Positions 1-9,286 are shown, numbered from the stretch's first letter. The stretch is DNA of 64,000 nt from Rhodovastum atsumiense (GCF_937425535.1 NZ_OW485601.1:4819501-4883500), one strand, 5' to 3'. Notes: generated by a model from the sequence alone, not told the origin. Program-made: numbers and translations.

Positions 1-405
1 CCCGCCGAACACCTCGACCCGCGTCACCTCCGGGCGGACGACGGAAAGGTCAACATGGTCGTAGCGCTCGCGGCACTGCTGCGCCGTCTCGGCCACGGCC
101 GCCCCGCAATGCGGGCAGGCCTCGACCAGGCAGCATTCCGTCTGATCGGGCGTGTCCGCCAGCGGCCGCGCCGCCCCCGGTCGCGAGGGGCGGGGTTTGC
201 GCGACCGCTTCCGCTCCCGGTTCTTGCGCCCCGGGCCATCCTGGGACGGCGGAAGGCTGGAATTCGACGACGTCTTCCGCGGTTTGCCGACCAGCGCTTC
301 CAACTCGGCGATCCGTGCCGCCATGCGCTCAATCAGCGCCGCCTGCTCCAACAGCAGCGCGTCCTTTTCAGCCTCGGTCAGCCGGATGTGAGGAGGGAGC
401 GGCAT
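1..405 (-). CDS. IS66-type transposase, N-terminal part (runs off window)
   Basis: An open frame starts at an ATG at 405 and continues through the left edge, so only about 135 residues are visible. It begins MPLPPHIRLTEAEKD, followed by a coiled-coil-like stretch (LIERMAARIAELEALVG), a basic SSNSS...PPSQDGPGRKNRERKR segment and a CPHCGAA zinc-ribbon half. This is the N-terminal layout of single-ORF IS66-type TnpC proteins. It is nearly identical to the fragment at 12473-12951. The element's outer end appears to lie near 460, because both copies share the sequence up to CCAACCCCGTGAG and then diverge. Whether this copy is intact cannot be told from the window. Confidence 0.8.
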   Translation of the reverse strand, partial: MPLPPHIRLTEAEKDALLLEQAALIERMAARIAELEALVGKPRKTSSNSSLPPSQDGPGRKNRERKRSRKPRPSRPGAARPLADTPDQTECCLVEACPHCGAAVAETAQQCRERYDHVDLSVVRPEVTRVEVFGG

Positions 406-884
406 CCGGATTTTGATTCACATTTCAGCGTCCAGCGCACCCCTCCCGCCAACCCCGTGAGCAATCACGACAAAATGGCATTGTCGGTGCAAGTTGCACC
501 GTAATTGATGATCCGTAATGTTGATAGATTTGACGAACAAGGCGACTGAATTCGCTCAAGCTCACCCTTATTTCAGAAAGTGAAGACTCTAAAATTCGAT
601 GATATAATTACAGTTTCTGGCAAATTTATAGTTGATTAACGGAAATGTCTCTTAATAAGAACTGCGTCAATTGGTACGCGGGGCATTGAGAGAAGTTTTC
701 TATTTACATTAAAAAATGTAGAATTGTACCAAATGCGGCAATATTATATGGCATGGGTCGATTAAGAAGATGTTACGGATCCATTTTTTCTAAATTGCAT
801 GAGTTGAGCGAAGGGGCAATCTACCAGATTGCCTTCCCCACTCGGCCTTCACCTACCCAATTGGTCGGATGGTCAGCCACAAAA
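406..884. other. IS66 end plus AT-rich gene-free stretch
   Basis: The first 55 bases are the terminal region of the IS66-type element. From about 465 to 884 the composition changes abruptly to AT-rich DNA with no open frame resembling a protein. It is probably the upstream part of the polysaccharide locus. I see no convincing promoter or RNA gene. Confidence 0.5.
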
Positions 885-965
885 TATTATCGTATCAAAA
901 AATATTATCGTACCAAAAAAATATTATTGTGATAAAAAATATTACTGTATCAAAAAAATAATTTT
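885..965. repeat. AT-rich degenerate tandem repeat upstream of rmlB remnant
   Basis: Four to five imperfect direct repeats of about 19-20 bp (type AAAATATTATCGTATCAAA) run head to tail and end about 55 bp before the rmlB start. Later units drift (ATTATTGTGATA, ATTACTGTATCA). They could be a curved upstream element, a regulator-binding array or simple slippage; no function is shown by the sequence. Confidence 0.7.
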
Positions 966-1018
966 GCATTTGTTGGGCGTGGCTGCTATCAGTTAATATC
1001 TATAACGAAAGGTTTTGG

Positions 1019-1446
1019 ATGCGGATCTTACTCACTGGTGGATGTGGATTCATCGGGTCGGCCATTATACGGCAATTGATCCGGTCGACCGGGCACAGCG
1101 TGGTCAATGTTGACAAGCTGACATACGCTGCTTCCGAGGATGCCTTGGAAGACGCATCGCGGCATGATTGTCACACGCTGGTTCAGGCCGACATCGCCGA
1201 CCATGCCGCCATGCGAGAGGTGTTCGCGACCCACGCCCCCGACGCGGTCATGCATCTCACCGCCGAGACGCATGTGGACCGTTCGATCGACGGGCTGGGT
1301 CCCTTCGTCCAGACGAACGTGGTCGGCACATACACGCTGCTCGACGTCGCCCGTGCGTATTGGTCGTCGCTGCCTGTTGCCCGCCGGGATTCGTTCCTAT
1401 TTCATCACATCGTCGACCGACGAGGTGTTCGGGGCGCTGTCACCGA
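1019..1446 (+). pseudogene. rmlB: dTDP-glucose 4,6-dehydratase, 5' remnant
   Basis: The N-terminal 130 or so residues match RmlB, the NAD-dependent dehydratase of dTDP-L-rhamnose synthesis: the Rossmann motif GGCGFIGSAIIRQL, then VNVDKLTYA, HLTAETHVDRSI and FVQTNVVGTYTLLD. A start at 1019 is preceded by AAAGG. Around 1412 one extra G breaks the frame: removing it restores FHHISTDEVFG, which contains the family's T-D-E catalytic motif. After about 1446 the RmlB sequence stops and RmlA sequence begins in a third frame. The gene is therefore dead both by frameshift and by a deletion that removed its 3' two thirds. Confidence 0.85.
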
Positions 1447-1713
1447 CTGGAAGAAAGCAGCCTGCAGGCCGAGAAGCTGGGGCGCGGCTGCGCCTGGCTC
1501 GATGCCGGCACGCCGGATTCGCTGCTGCAGGCCGCCACCTTCGTGCAGACCGTCCAGTCCCGCCAGGGCATGCTGGTCGGCTGCCCGGAGGAAGTGGCCT
1601 ATCGCATGGGCTGGATCGACGCCGACCGGCTGCGCCAGCACGCCCGCGCCCTCGGCAAGACCGAGCTCGGCCGGGTGCTGACCGAACTCGCCGATGCCGG
1701 TCTGGAGGCCTGA
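1447..1713 (+). pseudogene. rmlA: glucose-1-phosphate thymidylyltransferase, 3' remnant
   Basis: The C-terminal 88 residues of RmlA are readable from 1447 to a stop at 1711-1713. Diagnostic segments are LGRGCAWLDAGTPDSLLQAA, VQTVQSRQGMLVGCPEE and VAYRMGWIDADRL. The catalytic nucleotidyltransferase core and everything N-terminal is missing. It directly abuts the rmlB fragment and ends 7 bp before rmlC, so an ancestral rmlB-(others)-rmlA-rmlC order with an internal deletion is the simplest reading. Confidence 0.85.
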
Positions 1714-1720
1714 GACAGCC

Positions 1721-2278
1721 ATGAAAGTCGAACGGCTCGCCATCCCCGACGTGCTGCTGCTTACGCCGCCGCGCTACGGCGATGCGCGGGGATTCTTCTC
1801 CGAGACCTTCAATGCCCGGCGCTGCGCCGAGGCCGGCATCGACCAACCCTTCGTGCAGGACAACCACAGCCTCTCCGCCCGGCGCGGCGTGCTGCGCGGC
1901 CTGCATTGCCAGGTCGCGCCGAACGTGCAGGGCAAGCTGGTGCGGGTGGTCAAGGGCGCGATCTGGGACGTCGCCGTCGACATCCGCCACGGCTCGCCCA
2001 CCTACGGGCAGCACGTGGCGGCGGAACTCAGCGCGGAGAACTGGTCGCAGCTCTGGATCCCCGGGGGCTTCCTGCACGGGTTCTGCACGCTCACGCCGGA
2101 TGTCGAGGTCATCTACAAGGTGACCGGCGACTATGACCGGTCGGCCGAGCGCGGCGTGATCTGGAACGACCCGGACCTCGCCATTCCCTGGCCGGTCGCC
2201 CCAGAGGAGGTCCAGCTCTCCGAGAAGGACACCCAACTGCCTCGCCTCGCCGAATGTGACGTCTGGTTCCGGGCCTGA
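1721..2278 (+). CDS. rmlC: dTDP-4-dehydrorhamnose 3,5-epimerase
   Basis: This 185-residue cupin epimerase of dTDP-L-rhamnose synthesis converts dTDP-4-keto-6-deoxyglucose to its L-lyxo isomer in the cytoplasm. The sequence shows DARGFFSETFN, FVQDNHSLS, the catalytic-His loop GVLRGLHCQ, GKLVRVVKGAIWDVAVDIR, and the WIPGGFLHGFCTL and VIYKVTGDYD segments of the family. The usual LHYQ reads LHCQ. Length is normal. The start is the ATG at 1721, 7 bp after the rmlA remnant's stop. Because rmlA and rmlB next to it are destroyed, RmlC can work only if functional copies exist elsewhere. It is GC-rich, unlike the AT-rich gene that follows. Confidence 0.95.
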   Translation: MKVERLAIPDVLLLTPPRYGDARGFFSETFNARRCAEAGIDQPFVQDNHSLSARRGVLRGLHCQVAPNVQGKLVRVVKGAIWDVAVDIRHGSPTYGQHVAAELSAENWSQLWIPGGFLHGFCTLTPDVEVIYKVTGDYDRSAERGVIWNDPDLAIPWPVAPEEVQLSEKDTQLPRLAECDVWFRA

Positions 2279-2330
2279 CCGGCGCGGACGGAAAAGATCC
2301 GCGGTTGAAAAAATCGAAAGACCCCCTTCC

Positions 2331-5300
2331 ATGGATGATATTCTAGCGTTTCTTACACGTGCAAAAGTCGAAAAGTTTGTCTCTGATGGCAATGTGGATG
2401 CGCCCAAGAATGTGGAAGGGAGTGTACCTATTCAGGTTCAGGAAAAAGTAAAAGAGCGACTTGATAGTCAAAGTATGCAAGCCGCTATTCGCCTTAAAGA
2501 AATAAAACTAATTTCACAATCTGGCTTATTTGATAGAGAATATTATCTAAACACGTACAATGATATTGCCCAGGCTGGGGTTGAGCCTATCGAGCACTTT
2601 TATGATTACGGATTTACTGAAGGTAGAAAGCCGAATCCGTATTTTGATCCACTTTGGTACTTGGCTGCCTACCAAGACGTCCATGATTCTGCTACACAGC
2701 CATTGTTTCACTATGCAGCCTATGGTGATAAGGAAGGACGGTCGCCAGGGCCGCTATTCGATACGAAATGGTATCGAGAAAACTACAACATCGACAAAAA
2801 CGAAATTGCTTTGCGTCATTATTTAAGTAACCGAACTTCTTGCATGTATAGTCCAATAAAAGAATTTGATGTGAAGTATTACATTGAAAACAATAAAGAT
2901 GTCCAGAGTGCATCTGTTGATCCATTTGAGCATTTTATTTTATATGGCTATCGGGAACATCGGAATCCATCAGAGTATTTTGATGTCCGTTATTATGCCC
3001 AGCGCTATTGCGGTGGGAATTTAGACACAAACCCATTCCTGCATTATCTTGAGCACAAAAATGATCCTGGTATTTATGGTTGTATGCCAGATCATGAAAC
3101 CACAATATTTCGCGAAATCAAAAAATTTGCAAAACACGGGCCATTTTTTGAAGAATTTCGGCCTGAAAAGATTGTGGTAGCGAAAGCCAAAATTCTTGCA
3201 TATTATTTGCCACAATTCCACGCATTCGCAGAGAATGACGCTTGGTGGGGATCCGGGTTTACTGAGTGGACCAATATCTCGCGTGGTGTTCCACGGTTTG
3301 TTGGTCACTATCAGCCGCGTGTGCCGCGAGATCTTGGGTTTTACAATTTGCTAAATAAAGATGTAATCGAGCGCCAAATCAACATGGCGAAAAAAGCTGG
3401 TCTGCACGGGTTTGTATTTTATTATTATTGGTTTAACGGTAAGAGAATTATGGAGCAGCCGATTGAAATATTTTTGAATAATAAATCATTGGATATGCCA
3501 TTTTGTCTGATGTGGGCCAATGAAAATTGGACTCGTCGCTGGGATGGCGCGGAGAGTGAAGTACTAATTTCGCAGGATTATCGCCCTGACGATGACGCGC
3601 GGATGACGGCAGAGTTTGCACGCCATTTTGCGGACCACCGATACATCCGTATTGATGGTAGACCTCTGCTGATGATCTATCGGCCTAAGCTTATTCCAAA
3701 TACAAAAGAAACAATTCAAAAGTGGAGACAAATATTCAAGAATGTTCATGGTGAGCAGCCTTTGATTATCATGGCGCAAAGCTTTGATGATTCTGATCCT
3801 GGCCCTTATGGGTTAGATGGCGCGATTGAATTTCCACCTCATAAATTGACGGCTAATCTTCCTCCTATTAATATTGGACTTGATCTTCTTGACCAAGAAT
3901 TTAAAGGAAAAGTTTACAATTATGAAGATGTCATTAAGGTCTCTATAAACGAAGGGCCAGCTAATTATCCGCTAATTAAAACTGCAGTTCCTAGCTGGGA
4001 TAATGACGCGCGCCGTCAGGGAAATGGGTTGGCAATTACAGGCTCTACGCCTGATAAGTATGAAAATTGGCTAACAAAATTAATAGATATGGCACGAGAT
4101 CAGCCGTTTCATGGTGAGCCGATAGTTTGTATAAATGCTTGGAATGAATGGTGCGAAGGCGCTTATCTGGAACCAGACCTCTATTTTGGTGCTGCGTACC
4201 TTAATGCAACATCTCGTGCGATCACCGGTTTTCTCAAAGAAACATCGGCTCCCCGACTTCTACTAATTGGGCATGATGCGTTTCCGAGTGGTGCGCAAAT
4301 GCTTCTTCTTAGCATTGGCAGAACACTAAAAAAATGCTTTGGTTTCGCCGTTGAATTTCTTTTGCTGGATGGCGGTAAATTGGAGAGCCAATATAAATCT
4401 ATAGGGCCGACCGAAATTTGTAATAGCCGTAGCGGCATCAGAGCGAAGCTTGGATCATATTTTGACAGGGGATTTGCATCTGCAATCATCAATACGACGG
4501 CTGCCGCGCACATATTAATGGATGTGCGGAGCGTTGGTATGCGAACAACTGCTCTGGTCCACGAGCTGCCCCGCATTATTAAAGAAAAAAACCTAATTGC
4601 TGGTGCCGAATCGGCAGTGGTTGATGCAGATCAGGTTGTGTTTCCTGCTCCGTTTGTGCGTGATGAATTGTTACGCTTGCTTGGGCGCGAAGCGAGTGAG
4701 CGTGTATCTATTTTGCCTCAAGGAGTATATAAAGACATAAGTTGGAACCCAGAAAGTGCAGCAAAAGTCCGGGCCGAACTGTCTATTGGAAACGATGATG
4801 CTGTTATAGTCGGTATCGGCTATGCAGATATGCGTAAAGGTTTTGATCTTTTTCTCCAACTCTGGCGCCTCCTTCATGGAAAGGCACCGCAGAGACGCAT
4901 CCACCTTATCTGGGTAGGTGCAATGGATCCGGACTTACAGGGGTGGCTAGCAGCTGAAATTGATCTGGCCGCGACGACAGGGACATTCCACCTGTTAGGG
5001 TTCAGGCAGGATGTGGATGCAATTCTGTCCGCTGCGAGCGTTTTTGCTTTAACCTCCCGCGAAGATCCATTTCCAACGGTGGCTCTCGAAGCTCTAAGCG
5101 TAGGGTTGCCGGTTGTCGCATTTGACGCGACCGGTGGAATACCAGATATGCTACAGAGCACCGGGCAGGGGATGGTGGTTCCCTATGGGGACGTGCTCGG
5201 CATGGCTAATGCAATTGAGAAAATTATTGGCACCCCACTGCCAGATGAACTGCGAAAAGAAAGACAGGCATTAGTCACTGAGCGATTTCAGTTTAAACCA

Positions 5301-6263
5301 TACGTAAAGAAGCTTGTCGAGCTTGCATTGCCAAACCTCCCGCAGATTTCGGTGGCAGTACCAAATTATAACTATGCGCGCTATATGGAGGGGCGATTAG
5401 GAACAATTTTCCAGCAAACACATCCTATCCATGAAATCGTCGTGATAGACGATTGCTCGAAGGATGATAGCGCCGTTGTAATTCCGCGTGTAGCTGCCGA
5501 TTGGGGACGTGAAATCGACTTCGTAAAGAACGAAAAAAACTCCGGATCCGTTTTTGCTGCCTGGAGAAAAGCTGCAGAACTGACAACAGGCGAATATATC
5601 TGGATCGCAGAAGCCGATGATTTATCTCATCCGGAATTTCTTGCAAAAACATTGGTGATGCTTAAGGCTGATCCAATGATTCAATTTGCTTTCACGGATT
5701 CAAGCACGGTGCTCAGCGACGGCGCACCGCAATGGAAAAGCTATAAAGATTATTACTCCACAGTTGCCCCTGGTACGCTCTCTAAAACCATGATCTTTGA
5801 TGCTCCGGATTTTATCCGTGACGTAATTTCTGTTAAGAACCTGATTCTGAACGTCAGCGCAGTTGTGTGGCGCCGCGAAGCGTTATTGCAAGCTCTTGAA
5901 GCATGTAATGAAGAGCTTCGAAATTACCGTGTTGCGGGAGACTGGCGTCTTTATTTGGAAGTCTTAGCTCGACCTGGAGCTCGTGTCGCTTATGAAGCGG
6001 AACCTTTAAATATTCACCGGCGTCATGCGGAAAGTGTTACCCATAAATTGGATGCAGAGCAGCATCTGAAAGAAATAGCAGATTGCCATGCTGTCGTTTG
6101 CGGCATTATTGGTGCGGATGACAAAAAAAGAAATGAGCAATCTTCGTATTTGAATGAAATCGCTAATCAGCTTGATATAAAACTAGTTAAAAGTCATGCT
6201 AAAAATATTCACGTTAGACAATCTGTGCCAAAAAAGAAGCGCATGAATCGCGGGCATAAATAA
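2331..6263 (+). CDS. multidomain glycosyltransferase (repeat region, WbsX-like, GT4, GT2)
   Basis: A predicted surface-polysaccharide enzyme of 1310 residues. Residues about 60-270 carry roughly five copies of a motif of type FDxxYYLxxYxDV...HYxxxGxxEGRxP. Residues about 286-640 form a WbsX/GH99-like domain (LAYYLPQFHAF, GFTEWTN, WANENWTRRWDG, INAWNEWCEGAYLEPD). About 650-1000 look like a GT4 glycosyltransferase (ALTSREDPFPTVALEALSVG, VVAFDATGGIPDML). About 1003-1280 form a GT2 domain (ISVAVPNYNYARYM, VVIDDCSKDD, WIAEADD). I chose the ATG at 2331, since extending upstream would overlap rmlC. The gene is markedly AT-rich compared with flanking DNA, which suggests horizontal acquisition. Substrates cannot be inferred. 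Confidence 0.88.
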   Translation: MDDILAFLTRAKVEKFVSDGNVDAPKNVEGSVPIQVQEKVKERLDSQSMQAAIRLKEIKLISQSGLFDREYYLNTYNDIAQAGVEPIEHFYDYGFTEGRKPNPYFDPLWYLAAYQDVHDSATQPLFHYAAYGDKEGRSPGPLFDTKWYRENYNIDKNEIALRHYLSNRTSCMYSPIKEFDVKYYIENNKDVQSASVDPFEHFILYGYREHRNPSEYFDVRYYAQRYCGGNLDTNPFLHYLEHKNDPGIYGCMPDHETTIFREIKKFAKHGPFFEEFRPEKIVVAKAKILAYYLPQFHAFAENDAWWGSGFTEWTNISRGVPRFVGHYQPRVPRDLGFYNLLNKDVIERQINMAKKAGLHGFVFYYYWFNGKRIMEQPIEIFLNNKSLDMPFCLMWANENWTRRWDGAESEVLISQDYRPDDDARMTAEFARHFADHRYIRIDGRPLLMIYRPKLIPNTKETIQKWRQIFKNVHGEQPLIIMAQSFDDSDPGPYGLDGAIEFPPHKLTANLPPINIGLDLLDQEFKGKVYNYEDVIKVSINEGPANYPLIKTAVPSWDNDARRQGNGLAITGSTPDKYENWLTKLIDMARDQPFHGEPIVCINAWNEWCEGAYLEPDLYFGAAYLNATSRAITGFLKETSAPRLLLIGHDAFPSGAQMLLLSIGRTLKKCFGFAVEFLLLDGGKLESQYKSIGPTEICNSRSGIRAKLGSYFDRGFASAIINTTAAAHILMDVRSVGMRTTALVHELPRIIKEKNLIAGAESAVVDADQVVFPAPFVRDELLRLLGREASERVSILPQGVYKDISWNPESAAKVRAELSIGNDDAVIVGIGYADMRKGFDLFLQLWRLLHGKAPQRRIHLIWVGAMDPDLQGWLAAEIDLAATTGTFHLLGFRQDVDAILSAASVFALTSREDPFPTVALEALSVGLPVVAFDATGGIPDMLQSTGQGMVVPYGDVLGMANAIEKIIGTPLPDELRKERQALVTERFQFKPYVKKLVELALPNLPQISVAVPNYNYARYMEGRLGTIFQQTHPIHEIVVIDDCSKDDSAVVIPRVAADWGREIDFVKNEKNSGSVFAAWRKAAELTTGEYIWIAEADDLSHPEFLAKTLVMLKADPMIQFAFTDSSTVLSDGAPQWKSYKDYYSTVAPGTLSKTMIFDAPDFIRDVISVKNLILNVSAVVWRREALLQALEACNEELRNYRVAGDWRLYLEVLARPGARVAYEAEPLNIHRRHAESVTHKLDAEQHLKEIADCHAVVCGIIGADDKKRNEQSSYLNEIANQLDIKLVKSHAKNIHVRQSVPKKKRMNRGHK

Positions 6264-6295
6264 TATATAAAAATCGTAAAAAGAAGGATATTAGT

Positions 6296-6346
6296 ATGGG
6301 TTACGTCCTTGAAGTTCCGAGAGAAAAATCCACTATCGCGTTCTGA
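6296..6346 (+). CDS. 16-residue ORF with good ribosome binding site
   Basis: A tiny frame, MGYVLEVPREKSTIAF, has a strong AAGAAGGA upstream at normal spacing and lies between the glycosyltransferase and the repeat-domain gene. It could be a leader peptide, the decapitated start of a lost gene, or chance. No homology is recognisable. Confidence 0.25.
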   Translation: MGYVLEVPREKSTIAF

Positions 6347-6363
6347 GTATAGAAGGAAATGTG

Positions 6364-6813
6364 ATGTTTGTTCCCCCACTTGGTGTGCTACTTGAGGCAT
6401 CTGGAAAAACGGCGGCAAATTGGGAGAGCGAGAAGCAGATCTCAATTCCAACAGGTCTCTTTAAATTTTTAGTTCAACTTGCTATCGCAACAAGTGACTT
6501 TAATGAGCGCGATTATTTGAAAGAAAATCCGGATGTAAATGATGCGATTAAAATGGGAGATATCGAAAGCGCCAAGCTTCATTACGCCGGCTATGGCTAT
6601 TTTGAAGGACGCATGGGGGCATTGCCCGATGTTGATGAGGCCTGGTACTTAAAGGTATATCCCGACGTGGCTGAAGCTGTCCGGAAACGCCAGATTTCTT
6701 CTGGAGCAGAGCATTTTAGAGTTGTCGGCGTCAAGGAAGGCAGAAGCCCAAGTGCAGCCTATGATTCTGCCGCCGCGAAATGGAAAGCTGCGTTGCGCAG
6801 TATGAATGCCTAA
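6364..6813 (+). CDS. small stand-alone YLxxNPDV-repeat protein
   Basis: A 149-residue protein containing two copies of the repeat seen at the N-terminus of the preceding glycosyltransferase: YLKENPDVNDA...HYAGYGYFEGRMG and YLKVYPDVAEAV...HFRVVGVKEGRSP. There is no glycosyltransferase domain. The ATG at 6364 is preceded by AGAAGGAAAT; a GTG one codon earlier is possible. These repeats commonly precede glycosyltransferase domains in Rhodospirillales, and their role is unknown. Candidate roles are a scaffold for the neighbouring enzyme or a truncated relic of a second one. It is AT-rich like its neighbour. Confidence 0.7.
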   Translation: MFVPPLGVLLEASGKTAANWESEKQISIPTGLFKFLVQLAIATSDFNERDYLKENPDVNDAIKMGDIESAKLHYAGYGYFEGRMGALPDVDEAWYLKVYPDVAEAVRKRQISSGAEHFRVVGVKEGRSPSAAYDSAAAKWKAALRSMNA

Positions 6814-7400
6814 CACTACAGTTGCTTTTTCCGTTTCAGATGTGAGCGCCTGGCGGCGGGCCCACCATGCCGCCAGAGCGACCATGCAATGACGTAGGCG
6901 GGCTCGATACGTCGTTGTGCCAACCGCGTAACCGGGACTATCCGGAATTTCGCGTGCGAGATGACGCGGTGCGTGTCAACGTGGTTGCCGCTTGTATCTC
7001 GTAACGAATATCCCCCTATCCGGGCTGTGCTGAGGGTGGGTGGGCTGGATGCTGTGCCCCTCCGACCAGGGCGGAGCCTGCCACGGTGCTCGCTGCGGGG
7101 AAGGTCCGGTGCTCGCCATGCTCGCTGCGCTGCGCGTGGCTGCGGGCGGCTTCTCTCCTCCCGTCCCCTTCGCTGCGCGCCGTGGCCAGGGCGCTACCAG
7201 GTCGGGGCGGGAAAGCAGGTGCGCCGATCGAACCGGAAAGCTGGGTCTTTGTCGGGCGCATTGCCTCACCTGAACTGCTCCCGAACGATTGACCTCTTGC
7301 CTCATGTGATTTGCTCCCGACCAGCCCCGGGTGGAACAGTATCCATTCGGTGAGCACCGCGGCCTGGTTCGACTTGGTTCGGCCGGATCAGCTGCTCGGC
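6814..7400. other. IS debris: IS256-type end and a dispersed repeat
   Basis: No credible gene. At about 6936-6966 there is a lone IS256-type terminal repeat (GGACTATCCGGAATTTCG...GAGATGAC), matching the end of the intact element at 26910, and it then diverges. About 7002-7135 is, in inverted orientation, a diverged copy of 21905-22035 (shared GGCGAGCACCGG and GCGAGCACCG segments). The remainder is unassigned. Confidence 0.55.
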
Positions 7401-7649
7401 CTACTCTGCGGATGGTTGCTCCCGGCGAGGCGGCGCGCGGCCGGCCTCTCGTTCATCGGCGATGATCTGCCTGAGGCACTCGATGCCGTATTCGGTGAAA
7501 GCCGTCGTGCCGTCGTCGTCGAGATCATAGACGTGAAGGCAGCCGTCTTCGGCGAACATGCCGATAGACAGCTCGTGGAGCCATTCCTCGTCTTCTCCGA
7601 GCATGGCAGCAACGCGGCGGATCGTGAACACGGCGCTGATGGCAGGCAC
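7401..7649 (-). CDS. IS66 passenger small protein
   Basis: An 82-residue protein starting at a GTG two bases after the tnpC stop, which implies translational coupling to the transposase. It reads PAISAVFTIRRVAAMLGEDEEWL...FAEDGCLHVYDLDDDGTTAFTEYGIECLRQII. Small ORFs of this kind are often found after IS66 tnpC in alphaproteobacteria. No biochemical function is known to me. A longer frame to 7703 exists but would overlap the tnpC end. Confidence 0.65.
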   Translation of the reverse strand: MPAISAVFTIRRVAAMLGEDEEWLHELSIGMFAEDGCLHVYDLDDDGTTAFTEYGIECLRQIIADEREAGRAPPRREQPSAE

Positions 7650-7651
7650 GA

Positions 7652-9286
7652 TCAGGCCGCCTCTGCGACGTGCGATGCGGGCTCGCCTGCTTTCCAGTTC
7701 CACGGCAGCAACTCATCAAGCTTGTGAGCCGGATGCCCGGCAATCCGTGCCAGCACGTCGGCCAACCATGCCTGCGGATCAACGTCGTTCATTTTGCAGG
7801 TGACGATGAGGCTGTACATCTTCGCCGCGCGTTGGCCGCCGCGATCCGATCCTGCGAACAGCCACGACTTTCGTCCAAGGGCGATGCCACGCAGCGCGCG
7901 CTCTGCAGCATTGTTGCTCAGGCAGATACGGCCATCTTTCAGAAACTGCGTAAAGGCAGGCCAGCGGCTGAGCATGTAGTCCATGGCCTTGGCAACGTCG
8001 TTGTGCCGCGACAGCTTGGCGCGTTCGGCGCGCATCCAGCTCTCCAGGTCGGCAACCAGCGGAGCGCTGTGTTCCTGCCGTGCGGCAAGACGCTCCGACG
8101 CGCTCTTGCCGTTGACGGCACGCTCGATCTCGAAGAGCGCATCGATGCGCCGCACCGCGGCAAGTGCCAACGGCGAGACGAAGGCCGGCGTCTTGCCCTT
8201 CGCCTTGCGGCGTGCGCTTTCGGCAATGTCGGCAAGCACGAAGAACTTGCGCCGCGCGTGCGCCCAGCACGCCGCTTCCGTGATCGGGCCTGGCTTGCGG
8301 TCCGCTTCATAAAGCTTGCCATATCCGCTGAACGCGTCTGCCTGAAGAATGCCGGCGTAGCTGGCCAGGTGACCTTGCGGATGACCGCCGCCACGGTCCC
8401 GCGAGTAGTAGAACACCGCCGCCGGCGGCGAGGTATGGCCAAATGGGCGATCGTCGCGCACGTAGACCCAACAGCGTCCGGTATCGGTCTTGCCGCGGGC
8501 CAGCACCGGCACCGTGGTGTCGTCGCCGTGCAGCCGTTCTGCTGTAAAGACGTGTTTCTCGAGGCGCTGGAACAGTGGGTCGAGTACCACGCAGCACGCG
8601 CCGATCTGGTCGGTCAGGGTGGACAGGCTGAGCGGCACGCCTTCCCGGGCGTAGCGTTCGGCCTGCCGGTTGAGCGGCTGATGCTGGCCGAACTTCTCGA
8701 AGGCGATCATCGCCAGCAGGCTGGGCCCCGCCCAGCCGCGCGGAACCACATGGAACGGCGCCGGCGCCTGGCTGATGCGCTCGCAGTCGCGGCAGGTGAA
8801 CTTCTCGCGCACGTGCTGGATCACCTTCCAACGCCGGGGAATGGCTTCCAGCGTCTCGGTCACATCCTCGCCCAGCCTGGCCAGACGCGTGCCGCCGCAG
8901 CACGCGCACGTCGTCGGTCCCGGCACGATCACCCGCTCGCGCGGCAGGTGGTCGGGGAACGGCTTGCGCCCCGGACGCTTGCGGGTGAACGGGCCGACCT
9001 GCGTGGTCTTCGCAGCGTCCCGTTCGGCGCGCAGCTCGTCCTCGGTCGCCGCAGTCTCCAGCTCTTCAAGCTGCAGTTCCATCTGGTCGAGTAGGCGCCG
9101 GCCGCGCTCTGAACTTTGGCCGTAGAGTGCACGCCGGAGCTTCTCGATTTCCAGCCTGAGGTTCACAATCAAGGCCTGGGCGTCGGAACGCTCGGCACGC
9201 GCGGCGGCGGCATCAGCGCGGGCGGCAAGAAGCGCTGCCTTGAGCGCCTCGATGTCGTCCGGCAGTGCCGCAGGTTCCGCTTCCAT
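7652..9286 (-). CDS. tnpC: IS66 family transposase TnpC
   Basis: The DDE transposase of an IS66 element, 544 residues, apparently intact. An N-terminal leucine-zipper-like coiled coil (LRLEIEKLRRALYGQSSERG) is followed by a zinc-binding region (CACCGG...CRDCERISQ), the DDE core (HGDDTTVPVL, LQADAFSGYG, NNAAERALRGIALGRKSWLF) and the C-terminal NDVDPQAWLADVLARI...LDELLPWNW. ATG 9286 was chosen over the GTG at 9289. It follows tnpB by about 70 bp. The passenger gene at 7401 is coupled to its stop. Confidence 0.95.
   Translation of the reverse strand: MEAEPAALPDDIEALKAALLAARADAAAARAERSDAQALIVNLRLEIEKLRRALYGQSSERGRRLLDQMELQLEELETAATEDELRAERDAAKTTQVGPFTRKRPGRKPFPDHLPRERVIVPGPTTCACCGGTRLARLGEDVTETLEAIPRRWKVIQHVREKFTCRDCERISQAPAPFHVVPRGWAGPSLLAMIAFEKFGQHQPLNRQAERYAREGVPLSLSTLTDQIGACCVVLDPLFQRLEKHVFTAERLHGDDTTVPVLARGKTDTGRCWVYVRDDRPFGHTSPPAAVFYYSRDRGGGHPQGHLASYAGILQADAFSGYGKLYEADRKPGPITEAACWAHARRKFFVLADIAESARRKAKGKTPAFVSPLALAAVRRIDALFEIERAVNGKSASERLAARQEHSAPLVADLESWMRAERAKLSRHNDVAKAMDYMLSRWPAFTQFLKDGRICLSNNAAERALRGIALGRKSWLFAGSDRGGQRAAKMYSLIVTCKMNDVDPQAWLADVLARIAGHPAHKLDELLPWNWKAGEPASHVAEAA

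Noticed and set aside
1397-2407. 336-residue minus-strand frame over rmlA/rmlC
   Set aside because: It lies antisense to well-supported RmlA and RmlC coding sequence and resembles no protein.
7670-9094. 474-residue plus-strand frame opposite IS66 tnpC
   Set aside because: It is a shadow of tnpC on the other strand, with no recognisable motifs and no ribosome binding site.
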